Assembly (NCBI GenBank): GCA_047030855.1
Contig: JBKYIJ010000009.1
Coordinates: forward strand, 62,001-126,000
Reading direction: 5' to 3'
Length of the DNA: 64,000 nt
Source of the DNA: QVMM01 sp047030855
GTDB taxonomy: Bacteria > Bacteroidota > Bacteroidia > Bacteroidales > Dysgonomonadaceae
Of the stretch, positions 8,675-17,629 are shown piece by piece. The notes beneath the pieces are model-generated. The model worked only from the letters and a program-made list of their open reading frames with translations, had not been told where the DNA came from and made no database searches. A program made the translations under genes and the position numbers. Each line of letters starts with the position of its first letter. Positions within the stretch are counted from its first letter, which is position 1.

Positions 8675-9394
8675 ATGGAAGACAAGACTATAGTCGAATA
8701 CGAAAACGTAACATTAAGCCGTGACGGAAACGTAACATTAAGCCGTGACGGAAACGTAATTCTGCAAGACATAAACATAAAGGTAAATAAAGGCGATTTT
8801 ATCTATCTGATAGGAAAAGTCGGATCGGGAAAAAGTACATTCCTTAAAAGTCTATATTCCGAGATACCGATTGATAAAGGAACGGGCAGAATAATGGAAT
8901 ATGAACTGCACAATCTGAAAAAGAAGGATATTCCTTATTTACGGCGTAAAATAGGGATCGTTTTTCAGGATTTCCAATTGTTGATAGACAGATCTGCCGA
9001 AAAAAACCTTGAGTTTGTATTGCGCGCGACAGGATGGGACAATAAAGACCTTATGAAGGAGCGTATTCACGAAGTGCTGACACAGGTAGGTATGCAAAAT
9101 AAAGGGTATAAGATGCCACACGAACTTTCGGGCGGAGAGCAACAAAGAATAGTAATTGCACGGGCTTTGCTGAATTCACCTGAAATTATTTTGGCTGACG
9201 AGCCTACGGGTAACCTTGATCCCGAAACAGGAAATACAATCGTTCAATTACTTTATGATATTGCACATTCGGGCACTTCTGTGATTATGTCGACACATAA
9301 TTACGCGATAGTGCAAAAATATCCGGGACGGATCATCAAATGCGACGACGGCGTTATGAAAGAAGCAATAATATCTACGCACTCAAAAGACTGA
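8675..9394 (+). CDS. ftsE: Cell division ATP-binding protein FtsE
   Basis: This 239-residue ABC ATPase partners FtsX at the division site and controls peptidoglycan hydrolases. Motifs: Walker A 'GKVGSGKST' (47-55), Q-loop Gln98 in 'VFQDFQLL', signature 'LSGGEQQR' (151-158), Walker B 'IILADEPTGNLD' (171-182) and switch His in 'STHN'. 'GKVGSGKS' and 'FQDFQLL' are typical of FtsE. FtsX is not adjacent here, which is common in this phylum. The N-terminus carries a direct duplication of 8 residues ('NVTLSRDG' at 11-18 and 19-26), encoded by a 24-bp tandem repeat. It lengthens the loop before the first beta-sheet segment but leaves all catalytic motifs intact. Confidence 0.93.
   Translation: MEDKTIVEYENVTLSRDGNVTLSRDGNVILQDINIKVNKGDFIYLIGKVGSGKSTFLKSLYSEIPIDKGTGRIMEYELHNLKKKDIPYLRRKIGIVFQDFQLLIDRSAEKNLEFVLRATGWDNKDLMKERIHEVLTQVGMQNKGYKMPHELSGGEQQRIVIARALLNSPEIILADEPTGNLDPETGNTIVQLLYDIAHSGTSVIMSTHNYAIVQKYPGRIIKCDDGVMKEAIISTHSKD
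8704..8751 (+). repeat. 24-bp perfect tandem duplication inside ftsE
   Basis: Two identical 24-base units (8704-8727 and 8728-8751) are followed by a partial third (8752-8759, AAACGTAA). Being a multiple of three, the duplication keeps the frame. Confidence 0.95.
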
Positions 9395-9396
9395 AA

Positions 9397-9924
9397 ATGA
9401 ACCTAAAAAGAGTCAGAGATACTAAAAATCAGGATTTCGGATTTATAAAACAAGTATACGCTGAAAGTTTCCCAATTGAAGAACAGAGACCTATCGAACG
9501 GTTCATTAATCTGATCGAGACGGAAGACAATTTTTATACGTTTCTTTTAGAAGAAAATTCAGTGAAAATAGGTTTTTTGACTTTTTGGCAATTTGACGAT
9601 TTTATATTCGCCGAACACTTTGCCATTGATTCTGGTGCAAGAAACGGAGGATACGGTAAAAAAACAATCGAAAGTTTTTTCGGGAAAACTTCCCTGCCGA
9701 TAGTTCTGGAAGTAGAATTGCCAACCACGGATATAGCGAAAAGGCGGATACAATTCTATGAACGGCAAGGATTTAAGGGATGGCACAATATGCCTTATCA
9801 GCAGCCTCCTTATACTTCTCAATACAAACCTATACCGATGATGCTAATGACATACAGGGATATAGACTTGGAAAGAAATTTCAAAACGATTGAAAAAGCT
9901 ATACACGAGACATATAAAAAATAG
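9397..9924 (+). CDS. GNAT family N-acetyltransferase
   Basis: This 175-residue protein starts at ATG 9397, two bases after the ftsE stop; longer upstream frames inside ftsE are rejected. The core matches the acetyl-CoA-binding fold: a beta segment 'FIFAEHFAIDSGARNGGYGKK' corresponds to beta-4 plus the pyrophosphate-binding loop (R/Q-x-x-G-x-G/A; here 'RNGGYG'), and the later 'RIQFYERQGFKGW' is the typical C-terminal helix-turn with the conserved Tyr and Gly. The acceptor substrate is unknown. Tight coupling to ftsE suggests co-transcription but not a shared function. Confidence 0.85.
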   Translation: MNLKRVRDTKNQDFGFIKQVYAESFPIEEQRPIERFINLIETEDNFYTFLLEENSVKIGFLTFWQFDDFIFAEHFAIDSGARNGGYGKKTIESFFGKTSLPIVLEVELPTTDIAKRRIQFYERQGFKGWHNMPYQQPPYTSQYKPIPMMLMTYRDIDLERNFKTIEKAIHETYKK

Positions 9925-9986
9925 AATATTAAAAAAAATTAGTGCAACAAATGTTAAAAACACGCTCGTATAATATTCTTTATTTA

Positions 9987-9994
9987 TATCTTTG
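9987..9994 (+). promoter_or_regulatory. TAnnTTTG promoter element before the DUF1573 gene
   Basis: TATCTTTG lies 41 bases before the ATG at 10036. No convincing TTTG partner was found 20 bases upstream. Confidence 0.55.
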
Positions 9995-10035
9995 TAAGAT
10001 TAATTTTTATTGAACATCTATTTAATAACAGAATA

Positions 10036-10431
10036 ATGAAAAAACTAAGTTTTCTTTTAATGTTTACTATTTTGAGCTTTGGATATATAATGGCTCAGGA
10101 TAAAAAAGATGCCCCTAAAGCAGAATTTGAAACAACAGTTCATGACTTTGGCAAAATCGCGGAAGAAATAGGGCAAGTAACTTGTACGTTCACTTTTACA
10201 AACACAGGAAAAACTCCGTTGATCATCAATTCGGTGAATGCGTCATGCGGTTGTACAACACCGTCTTACACTTCCGATCCTGTACTACCCGGCAAAAAAG
10301 GTGAGATAAAAGTAGCATACAGTGCAACAGGACGGGTTGGGACATTTGAAAAAGGAATCAGGGTGATGACTAACGTTCCTGACGAAGTTTATCGCCTGAC
10401 TATAAAGGGAGAAGTGTTACCCAGAAAATAA
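10036..10431 (+). CDS. Exported DUF1573 domain protein
   Basis: This 131-residue protein has a cleavable signal peptide (about 1-20, 'KKLSFLLMFTILSFGYIMAQ'). A single DUF1573 domain follows: an immunoglobulin-like fold recognised by 'HDFGKIAEE', 'FTFTNTGKTPLIINSVNASCG' and 'CTTPSYTSDPVLPGKKGEIKV'. The conserved 'SCGCT' cysteine pair is present. These small periplasmic proteins are abundant in Bacteroidota; their function is not established. It has its own promoter-like element and terminator, so it is probably monocistronic. Confidence 0.9.
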   Translation: MKKLSFLLMFTILSFGYIMAQDKKDAPKAEFETTVHDFGKIAEEIGQVTCTFTFTNTGKTPLIINSVNASCGCTTPSYTSDPVLPGKKGEIKVAYSATGRVGTFEKGIRVMTNVPDEVYRLTIKGEVLPRK

Positions 10432-10452
10432 TAAAATTTATCAATAAGATAG

Positions 10453-10490
10453 AAAAAACGAATAAGAGAAAATTCTTATTCGTTTTTTTA
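10453..10490 (+). terminator. Intrinsic terminator after the DUF1573 gene
   Basis: The stem ACGAATAAGA / TCTTATTCGT with a short A-rich loop is followed by a T run. Confidence 0.85.
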
Positions 10491-10505
10491 TTTTTATAGT
10501 TTTCG

Positions 10506-10513
10506 TAATTTTG
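10506..10513 (+). promoter_or_regulatory. TAnnTTTG promoter element before meaB
   Basis: TAATTTTG is located 36 bases before the meaB ATG and directly after the upstream terminator. Confidence 0.5.
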
Positions 10514-10549
10514 TAGAAAATCAAGTCATACTCAACATTCTTCTGTCAA

Positions 10550-11656
10550 ATGGAACATCCTGAAAATGATTGCCAATTTCAAAACCTGAAAGTAAACGAA
10601 GGAACGTCGGACAAACCAATCGTAAATCCATATCTGACGGACTTTAAAAAATATAAAAGAAGAACGTACTCGGTATCCGAATATGTTGACGGAATACTGA
10701 AAGGCAATATATCCATATTAAGCCAAGCCGTTACTTTGGTTGAAAGTTCTAAAATTGAGCATCAACAAGTAGCGCAGGAAGTGATAGAAAAATGTATCCC
10801 TCATTCGGGAAATTCGATAAGAATAGGAATAACGGGGGTTCCCGGAGCAGGAAAGAGTACATCTATCGACTCCTTCGGAATGTATTTGCTGAAACAAAAC
10901 TACAAATTGGCAGTATTGGCAATTGATCCTTCCAGCGAAATATCAAAGGGCAGCATATTGGGCGATAAAACCAGAATGGAGAGATTGAGCGTTGCCGACA
11001 ATGCGTTTATACGCCCTTCCCCGTCGGCAGGATCATTGGGCGGAGTAGCCAGAAAAACACGGGAAACAATTATTTTATGCGAAGCCGCAGGTTTTGACCG
11101 CATCTTCATCGAAACGGTAGGCGTCGGACAATCGGAAACAGCCGTACACTCCATGGTAGATTTCTTTCTTCTTATTCAGTTGGCAGGGACAGGCGACGAA
11201 CTGCAGGGTATAAAACGAGGCATAATGGAAATGGCTGACGGGATAATAATAAATAAAGCCGACGGAAATAATATCCCGAAAGCCCAACTGGCTCAAAACC
11301 ATTTCCAAAATGCATTACAACTCTTTCCTATGCCCGAGTCGGGGTGGAGACCAAAGGTTTTAACCTATTCGGGATATTACGAAACAGGGATAAAAGAGGT
11401 ATGGGACATGATAGACGAATATATTGACTTCGTAAAGAAAAACGGATATTTTCAGCATCGTCGCAACGAACAGGCGAAATATTGGATGTACGAAACAATA
11501 AACGACAAATTAAAGCAAGATTTTTACAGCAATAAAAATGTAGAAAAAGAATTAACTATATGCGAAAAAGAAGTTCTTAATTCTAAAATAAGCCCGTTTG
11601 CTGCTGCCGCAAAAGTTTTTGATATTTACAGCAAGGAAAAGAAAAATAAAAAATAA
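10550..11656 (+). CDS. meaB: Methylmalonyl-CoA mutase-associated GTPase MeaB
   Basis: This 368-residue cytoplasmic G3E-family GTPase protects and reloads adenosylcobalamin-dependent methylmalonyl-CoA mutase. Motifs: Walker A 'GVPGAGKST' (96-104), 'AIDPSSEISKGSILGDKTRM' (switch region typical of MeaB/ArgK), 'FIETVGVGQSE' (Walker B region) and 'INKADG' (NKxD). An N-terminal helical extension and C-terminal dimerisation arm are present and the length fits the family. The mutase genes are not in this window. The older name ArgK is a misassignment. Confidence 0.95.
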   Translation: MEHPENDCQFQNLKVNEGTSDKPIVNPYLTDFKKYKRRTYSVSEYVDGILKGNISILSQAVTLVESSKIEHQQVAQEVIEKCIPHSGNSIRIGITGVPGAGKSTSIDSFGMYLLKQNYKLAVLAIDPSSEISKGSILGDKTRMERLSVADNAFIRPSPSAGSLGGVARKTRETIILCEAAGFDRIFIETVGVGQSETAVHSMVDFFLLIQLAGTGDELQGIKRGIMEMADGIIINKADGNNIPKAQLAQNHFQNALQLFPMPESGWRPKVLTYSGYYETGIKEVWDMIDEYIDFVKKNGYFQHRRNEQAKYWMYETINDKLKQDFYSNKNVEKELTICEKEVLNSKISPFAAAAKVFDIYSKEKKNKK

Positions 11657-11709
11657 ATCAGTATATTCGGGTGCGAATTTAAAAATATAAAATATACAAC
11701 TCTCATAAC

Positions 11710-12675
11710 ATGGAAAAACCGTATGCAATAGGTATAGATGTCGGAGGAACCAACACAGTCTTTGGCGTTGTTGACAAAAGAGGACACATTATCAGTCAAA
11801 ATTCTATAAAAACAGCCGTACACAAAGAAGTAAACGAATATGTAAATCATCTTTCGACTGCCGTACTCGAAATAATCAATCAGGTAGGCGGAAAAGATTT
11901 AATAAAAGGGATAGGAGTAGGTGCTCCGAACGCCAACTATTTTTCAGGATGTATCGAATTTGCAGCCAATCTGCCATGGAAAGGGGTTATTCCCTTAGCG
12001 CAGATGATGATGGACAGGACTCAGATCCCAACGGCAATAACAAATGACGCGAATGCAGCTGCTATCGGCGAAATGACATACGGTGCGGCAAGAGGAATGA
12101 AAGATTTTATTGTCATCACGCTCGGGACAGGTGTCGGAAGCGGTATTGTCGTAAACGGACAGCTTGTTTACGGGCACGATGGTTTTGCAGGGGAATTGGG
12201 ACATACTACGGCAATAAAGGAAAACGGAAGGCTTTGCGGCTGCGGAAAAAAAGGATGCTTGGAAACCTATACTTCTGCAACAGGCGTTGCACGTACAGCC
12301 AAAGAATTCCTGACTACACGAAAAGATCCGTCTTTGTTGAGGAATCTCGAAATAGAAGAAATCACGTCTAAAGACGTATATGAAGCAGCCAAACAAGGGG
12401 ATGTTATGGCAAAAGAGATATTTGACATGACAGGCAGGATTCTCGGAGAATCATTCGCCGATTTCATCGCATTTTCAAGCCCTGAGGCGATAATACTTTT
12501 TGGTGGTTTAACGAAGGCTGGTGAACTGATATTCGATCCTATAAGAAGAAATATGGAAGCCAACCTGTTATCCATATACCGAAATAAAGTGAAACTACTG
12601 GTTTCCGAACTTAAAGAAAGCGATGCTGCCGTTTTAGGGGCAAGTGCTTTAGGTTGGGAAGTTAAGGATATTTAA
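11710..12675 (+). CDS. ROK family sugar kinase (glucokinase-like)
   Basis: This 321-residue cytosolic kinase phosphorylates hexoses with ATP. Family marks: phosphate-binding 'GIDVGGTNT' (8-16), catalytic region 'TNDANAAAIGE', 'VITLGTGVGSGIVVNG', the sugar-contacting Glu-His in 'GELGHT', and the ROK zinc motif 'CGCGKKGCLETY' with four Cys. There is no DNA-binding extension at the N-terminus, so it is an enzyme rather than a NagC-like repressor. It follows meaB by 53 bases on the same strand and ends at a strong terminator. Glucokinase is the likely activity by similarity; another hexose is possible. Confidence 0.92.
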   Translation: MEKPYAIGIDVGGTNTVFGVVDKRGHIISQNSIKTAVHKEVNEYVNHLSTAVLEIINQVGGKDLIKGIGVGAPNANYFSGCIEFAANLPWKGVIPLAQMMMDRTQIPTAITNDANAAAIGEMTYGAARGMKDFIVITLGTGVGSGIVVNGQLVYGHDGFAGELGHTTAIKENGRLCGCGKKGCLETYTSATGVARTAKEFLTTRKDPSLLRNLEIEEITSKDVYEAAKQGDVMAKEIFDMTGRILGESFADFIAFSSPEAIILFGGLTKAGELIFDPIRRNMEANLLSIYRNKVKLLVSELKESDAAVLGASALGWEVKDI

Positions 12676-12692
12676 TCTTATCAATATAAAAT

Positions 12693-12724
12693 AAAAAAGC
12701 TCTTAAATCGTAAGAGCTTTTTTT
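12693..12724 (+). terminator. Intrinsic terminator after the ROK kinase gene
   Basis: The hairpin AAAGCTCTTA / TAAGAGCTTT with loop AATCG is followed by seven T. Confidence 0.9.
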
Positions 12725-12755
12725 ATAGATTTATGCCTCAATATCCAACGGTAAG

Positions 12756-14057
12756 ATGATGTGGAAAAAAACAACGAGTATTATCGTATTCTTCATGCTG
12801 TTTTCTAACATAACTTTTTCTCAGAAGCAAAACAGTGAATATCTGATTGATATTTTAAGGAAAAATAAAAATGAGTTATTTCAAAAAATACTCAACAATC
12901 CGAAAAAATATAAACTTCAGATAATATATACCGAAATCGACAGGGACAATAATAATATTCCAAGTTTTAAGAACCATTATCTTTATGTGGATAAGAACCA
13001 ATATTATTATCCTGCTTCAATCGTAAAACTGCCTTTATCGCTACTTTCTTTAGAAAAATTAAAGCAGCTGAATATAAACGGATTAAACAAATTCACTTCA
13101 CTTGAGATAGACAGCGCTTATTCGGCTCAGACTCGCGAATGGAAAGATACGACATCAGCCACGGGCAAACCATCTCTCGCCCATTATATAAAGAAAGCTC
13201 TTTTAATCAGCGAAAACAATCCTTACAACAGAATGTATGAGTTTTTAGGACAAGAATACCTGAACAAAAGGCTATGGGAAAAAGGTTATAATGATGTAAG
13301 AATATTGCGGAGATTTGCCCGATTCACAGAAGAGGAAAACCGTTATACGAATCCTATAAAATTTATCTCGAAGGGCGGTAAAGTTATATATAAACAGCCA
13401 TTAGTCTACAGTAACATCAAATTCGAATTTCCCAATCCTATATTAATAGGTGAAGCTCATTATGACAGGGATGACAAGCTCATAAATTCTCCGATGGATT
13501 TCTCGCATCAAAATAACATCTCTTTGGAAGATATACATAATATATTGAAGTCTGTAATGTTTCCTTTTTCAGTGCCCGAATCACAAAAATTCGATATAAC
13601 AAAAGAAGATTATTTATTCATGCGCCAATATCTGTCACAATTTCCGGGCGAAACAAATTACCCGAAATACGACAGAAATATATTTTACGACAATTATGTA
13701 AAACTGTTCTTTTACGACGGGCAAAATCATAACCTGCCCGACGGAGTCAGGGTATTCAACAAAGTCGGCTGGTCGTACGGTTTCATGACAGACGTATCAT
13801 ACGTGGTTGATTTCTACAACAAAATTGAATATATGCTTTCCGCTACCGTATATGTCAATGAGGACGGGATATTGAACGATGATAATTATGAGTATGACAG
13901 TATAGCGAAACCGTTTTTATATCAGTTGGGACAAACAGTCTATAACCATGAGTTGGAAAGGAAGAGGGTGAATATTCCCGACCTTTCGGAATTTATAATA
14001 GAATACGAAAAACAAGAAAAAGACAACCGTCCGACAATAGTAGAAGCGGATAATTAA
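12756..14057 (+). CDS. Exported serine hydrolase with beta-lactamase/DD-peptidase fold
   Basis: This 433-residue protein has an N-terminal signal peptide ('TTSIIVFFMLFSNITFSQ'). The three active-site motifs of the penicillin-recognising fold can be placed: S88-I-V-K91 ('PASIVKLPLSLL'), S152-E-N154 ('SENNPYNRMYEFLG', the SDN/SxN position) and K336-V-G338 ('NKVGWSYGF', the KTG position with Val for Thr). It resembles the class A beta-lactamase-like serine hydrolases of Bacteroidota. Whether it cleaves beta-lactams, peptidoglycan or another ester cannot be told. It sits just upstream of the purH-mre-mrdA-rodA cluster, compatible with a cell-wall role, but a promoter-like element separates them. 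Confidence 0.75.
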   Translation: MMWKKTTSIIVFFMLFSNITFSQKQNSEYLIDILRKNKNELFQKILNNPKKYKLQIIYTEIDRDNNNIPSFKNHYLYVDKNQYYYPASIVKLPLSLLSLEKLKQLNINGLNKFTSLEIDSAYSAQTREWKDTTSATGKPSLAHYIKKALLISENNPYNRMYEFLGQEYLNKRLWEKGYNDVRILRRFARFTEEENRYTNPIKFISKGGKVIYKQPLVYSNIKFEFPNPILIGEAHYDRDDKLINSPMDFSHQNNISLEDIHNILKSVMFPFSVPESQKFDITKEDYLFMRQYLSQFPGETNYPKYDRNIFYDNYVKLFFYDGQNHNLPDGVRVFNKVGWSYGFMTDVSYVVDFYNKIEYMLSATVYVNEDGILNDDNYEYDSIAKPFLYQLGQTVYNHELERKRVNIPDLSEFIIEYEKQEKDNRPTIVEADN

Positions 14058-14117
14058 AAATTAAATTTTATTGAAAAAACTTTTGGTAATAACACTATTC
14101 GGTATAGATAGATTTTA

Positions 14118-14125
14118 TACCTTTG
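14118..14125 (+). promoter_or_regulatory. TAnnTTTG promoter element before purH
   Basis: TACCTTTG ends 32 bases before the purH ATG. It may drive the whole purH-mreBCD-mrdA-rodA run. Confidence 0.6.
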
Positions 14126-14157
14126 CATTCTTGGAAGTGTTGCAATAATCAATATTT

Positions 14158-15681
14158 ATGTCACTGGAAAAAAAGATAAAAACAGCATTAATCTCGGTTT
14201 ATCATAAAGACGGTTTAGAGGAGATTATAAAACGATTAAATGAATTAAATGTCCGATTTATTTCAACAGGCGGAACCCGCGATTTTATTGAATCATTCGG
14301 AATCGAATGTACTCCTGTTGAAACATTAACGAATTACCCGTCTATTTTAGGCGGAAGAGTTAAAACCCTTCATCCTCAGATATTCGGAGGGATATTAGCC
14401 AGAAGAGATTTAGTAGAAGATCAAAAACAAATCAAAGCTTACGGTATAAACGAAATTGATCTGGTTATCGTAGATCTATATCCTTTTACCGATACCGTAG
14501 CTTCGGGGGGTGATGAGAAAGAAATCATTGAAAAAATAGATATAGGGGGCATATCCCTGATCAGGGCAGCTGCAAAAAACTATAAAGATGTTTTGGTTGT
14601 CGCTTCAAAAAAACAATATATGCAGCTTTTCACACTGCTTACATCCAATAATGGAACATCTACAATCGATGATCGTAAATGGTTTGCAAAAGAAGCTTTT
14701 GGCGTTTCATCGGCTTATGACACTGCCATATTTAATTATATGGACGACAATCAAGGAACAGCTTTCAGATACGCCGAAGATGACATGATGCCTTTGCGGT
14801 ATGGGGAAAATCCGCATCAAAAGGGATTTTTCTATGGAGATTTTAATTCGGTTTTCGATCAGCTTCATGGAAAAGAAATATCATACAACAACCTTCTGGA
14901 TATTGACGCTGCCGTGAGTCTAATCTCTGAATTCGACGAAACGACAGTCGCTATCCTAAAACATAACAATGCCTGCGGAATAGCATCACGCAATAATGTT
15001 AAGGACGCATGGCAAGATGCTTTGGCAGGTGATCCTGTTTCCGCTTTCGGAGGAATAATCATTACAAACGAAAAAATAGATAAAGAAACGGCAGAAGCAA
15101 TTAACACAATATTTTTCGAAGTTATAATAGCTCCTTCCTATGACGATGAAGCATTGGAAATCTTGAAACAAAAAAAGAACAGGATAATACTTCTTCAAAA
15201 AGAAAATATAAAAGGTGAAAAACAATTCCGGTCTCTACTAAATGGCGTTTTAGTACAAGATAAGGATTTAAGCATACAATCGGAAAAAGATTTGAAGCTG
15301 GTAACCAAACGCGAATTGCAGGGTTCGGAACTCGAAGATTTACTGTTTGCCAACAAACTGGTTAAGCATACCAAATCAAACGCTATTATTTTAGTAAAAA
15401 ACAAACAACTTTGCGCAGGAGGTACAGGGCAAACATCAAGAGTCGATGCGTTGAAACAGGCTATCGAGAAAGCAAAAACTTTCAATTTTGATCTGGAAGG
15501 TGCTGTAATGGCATCAGATGCGTTTTTTCCGTTTCCCGACTGCGTAGAAATAGCAGGACAAGCGGGTATAACGGCTGTCGTTCAGCCGGGCGGTTCGATA
15601 AAAGACGATTTATCAATAGAATACTGTAATAACAATAATATTTCAATGGTAATGACAGGAATCCGTCATTTCAAACATTAA
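14158..15681 (+). CDS. purH: Bifunctional AICAR transformylase / IMP cyclohydrolase PurH
   Basis: This 507-residue enzyme catalyses the last two steps of purine synthesis, AICAR to FAICAR with 10-formyl-THF and then ring closure to IMP. The N-terminal MGS-like cyclohydrolase domain (about 1-190) shows 'FISTGGTRDFIE', 'GGRVKTLHPQIFGGILARR' and 'DLYPF'. The C-terminal transformylase part has 'RYGENPHQKG', 'LKHNNACGIA' with the catalytic Lys-His, and 'AGGTGQTSRVDA'. The length is normal. It is the first gene of a tight same-strand run into mreB (24-base gap). Confidence 0.97.
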   Translation: MSLEKKIKTALISVYHKDGLEEIIKRLNELNVRFISTGGTRDFIESFGIECTPVETLTNYPSILGGRVKTLHPQIFGGILARRDLVEDQKQIKAYGINEIDLVIVDLYPFTDTVASGGDEKEIIEKIDIGGISLIRAAAKNYKDVLVVASKKQYMQLFTLLTSNNGTSTIDDRKWFAKEAFGVSSAYDTAIFNYMDDNQGTAFRYAEDDMMPLRYGENPHQKGFFYGDFNSVFDQLHGKEISYNNLLDIDAAVSLISEFDETTVAILKHNNACGIASRNNVKDAWQDALAGDPVSAFGGIIITNEKIDKETAEAINTIFFEVIIAPSYDDEALEILKQKKNRIILLQKENIKGEKQFRSLLNGVLVQDKDLSIQSEKDLKLVTKRELQGSELEDLLFANKLVKHTKSNAIILVKNKQLCAGGTGQTSRVDALKQAIEKAKTFNFDLEGAVMASDAFFPFPDCVEIAGQAGITAVVQPGGSIKDDLSIEYCNNNNISMVMTGIRHFKH

Positions 15682-15705
15682 AATAAACAAAAAGAATAAC
15701 AAAAT

Positions 15706-16734
15706 ATGGGATTATTCTCTTTTACTCAGGAAATAGCAATGGATCTTGGCACAGCCAATACCATTATAATATGCAACGGTAAGATAGTCGTGGACGAACC
15801 GTCTATCGTTGCTCTGGAAAGAAGATCGGACAAGGTGATAGCAGTCGGGGAAAAAGCTCGCCAAATGCACGGAAAAACGCACGAGGACATAAGAACCATA
15901 CGTCCGTTAAGAGACGGCGTAATCGCAGACTTTACTGCCGCCGAACAAATGATTCGCGGACTGATAAAGATGATAAATAATAAGAACAGGTTGTTTTCAC
16001 CGTCTTTAAGGATCGTTGTCTGTATTCCGTCAGGCAGCACCGAAGTGGAACGCCGTGCTATACGCGACTCTGCCGAACATGCGGGCGGACGCGATGTATA
16101 TCTGATCTACGAACCTATGGCTGCGGCATTGGGTATAGGGCTGGATGTCGAATTGCCCGAAGGAAATATGATTGTAGACATAGGCGGCGGCACGACTGAG
16201 ATTGCCGTAATTTCCCTGGGAGGTATCGTTTCGAATAAATCTATCAAGATTGCAGGTGATGATCTGACTGAAGATATTCAGGAATATATGGGACGCCAAC
16301 ATAACATTAAAGTCGGGGAACGTACTGCCGAAATGATTAAAATTGCGGTAGGATCGGCACTTACGGAGTTACCCGATGACGAAGTTCCCGAAGATTTCAT
16401 AGTGCATGGTCCTAACAGGATGACTTCTCTGCCGATGGATATACCGATTTCATATCCCGAGATCGCCCATTGTCTTGACAAATCTATTTCAAAAATGGAT
16501 TCTGCAATATTAAGCGCTTTGGAACAAACGCCGCCGGAACTTTATGCCGACATTGTAAAGAACGGAATTTACCTTACAGGCGGAGGAGCTCTTTTAAGAG
16601 GATTAAGCAAACGTTTTTCAGATAAAATCGGAATACCTTTTCATGTGGCAGAAGATCCGCTTCATGCCGTAGCAAAAGGAACTGGTATTGCTCTGAATAA
16701 TATTGAAAAATTCAACTTCTTGATGAGGCAATAA
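15706..16734 (+). CDS. mreB: Rod shape-determining actin-like protein MreB
   Basis: This 342-residue actin homologue forms membrane-bound filaments that orient the elongation machinery. Nucleotide-binding motifs are 'AMDLGTANTII' (phosphate 1), 'MIVDIGGGTTEIAV' (phosphate 2) and 'LTGGGALLRGLSKRF' (adenosine). The N-terminus 'MGLFSFTQEIAMDLG' fits the family start. It is followed by mreC, mreD, mrdA and rodA in canonical order. Confidence 0.97.
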   Translation: MGLFSFTQEIAMDLGTANTIIICNGKIVVDEPSIVALERRSDKVIAVGEKARQMHGKTHEDIRTIRPLRDGVIADFTAAEQMIRGLIKMINNKNRLFSPSLRIVVCIPSGSTEVERRAIRDSAEHAGGRDVYLIYEPMAAALGIGLDVELPEGNMIVDIGGGTTEIAVISLGGIVSNKSIKIAGDDLTEDIQEYMGRQHNIKVGERTAEMIKIAVGSALTELPDDEVPEDFIVHGPNRMTSLPMDIPISYPEIAHCLDKSISKMDSAILSALEQTPPELYADIVKNGIYLTGGGALLRGLSKRFSDKIGIPFHVAEDPLHAVAKGTGIALNNIEKFNFLMRQ

Positions 16735-16777
16735 TATCTTGTATATAATAACTTATTGAAAAAGCAGGGCTTATTTC

Positions 16778-17629
16778 ATGCGGAATTTAATTACTTTTTT
16801 GATAAAAAACAGCTATTGGTTTCTTTTCATCGCACTTGAAATAGTCTGTTTTTTTTTCATTTTCAATTATAATTTATATCAGAAAAGCATATTTTTCAAT
16901 GCTTCAAACGAAGCGATTGGGAGAGTATATTCTGTGTCAGGCAGCATAACAAGTTTTTTTAATTTGAGGAAAAACAACGAAACCTTGTTATTGGAAAACG
17001 AAAAACTGCAACAAAGAGTATTATCTCTCGAGAACTATATTTATACATCAAAAACAGATACGTTGCAAACAGGTGCTTTCGTACACGATTCTTTGCTGAT
17101 CAACACGTATAACTATACTGTTGCCCGTGTCATTAACAACAGCATCGCTCAGGTAGATAATTATATAATTATAAACAAAGGACGAAAGGACAGCATAGAA
17201 ACTGAAATGGGAGTAGTCTCGACAAATGGAATTGTCGGGTTTGTCAGAGCCGTTTCTTCTAATTATTCTCTGGTACAATCCATACTTAACCCAAAAACAC
17301 AGTTAAGCTGTAAAGTAAAAGGTTCGAATATCCCTACCACTTTAATCTGGGATGCGGGCGATTACAGATATGCCGATCTGAAAGATTTTCCGAGATTTGA
17401 AAAATTTGAAAAAGGCGATACAATCATTACAAGCGGTGTATCTAACTTTTTCCCCGAAGGGTTTATTGTTGGTACAATCGAAGATTTTAAATCGCAAAAA
17501 GACGACAATTTTCTTACTTTAAAAGTAAAGCTCGCTACTGATTTTGCGACATTAAATGATGTTTTGATAATCAATAACTATGCCCAGAAAGAAATAACGC
17601 AACTAAGGAAGGAGGTTGGCTATGAATAG
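16778..17629 (+). CDS. mreC: Rod shape-determining protein MreC
   Basis: This 283-residue protein has one N-terminal membrane anchor (about residues 12-33), then a coiled coil (about 65-90, 'NNETLLLENEKLQQRVLSLEN') and a periplasmic double beta-barrel ('NYTVARVINNSIAQVDNYI', 'VVSTNGIVGFVRAVSSNYS'). MreC activates PBP2-RodA. The gene contains a run of nine T (16849-16857) that is read in frame, a useful contrast to the disrupted homopolymers elsewhere in this window. It overlaps mreD by eight bases. Confidence 0.93.
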   Translation: MRNLITFLIKNSYWFLFIALEIVCFFFIFNYNLYQKSIFFNASNEAIGRVYSVSGSITSFFNLRKNNETLLLENEKLQQRVLSLENYIYTSKTDTLQTGAFVHDSLLINTYNYTVARVINNSIAQVDNYIIINKGRKDSIETEMGVVSTNGIVGFVRAVSSNYSLVQSILNPKTQLSCKVKGSNIPTTLIWDAGDYRYADLKDFPRFEKFEKGDTIITSGVSNFFPEGFIVGTIEDFKSQKDDNFLTLKVKLATDFATLNDVLIINNYAQKEITQLRKEVGYE

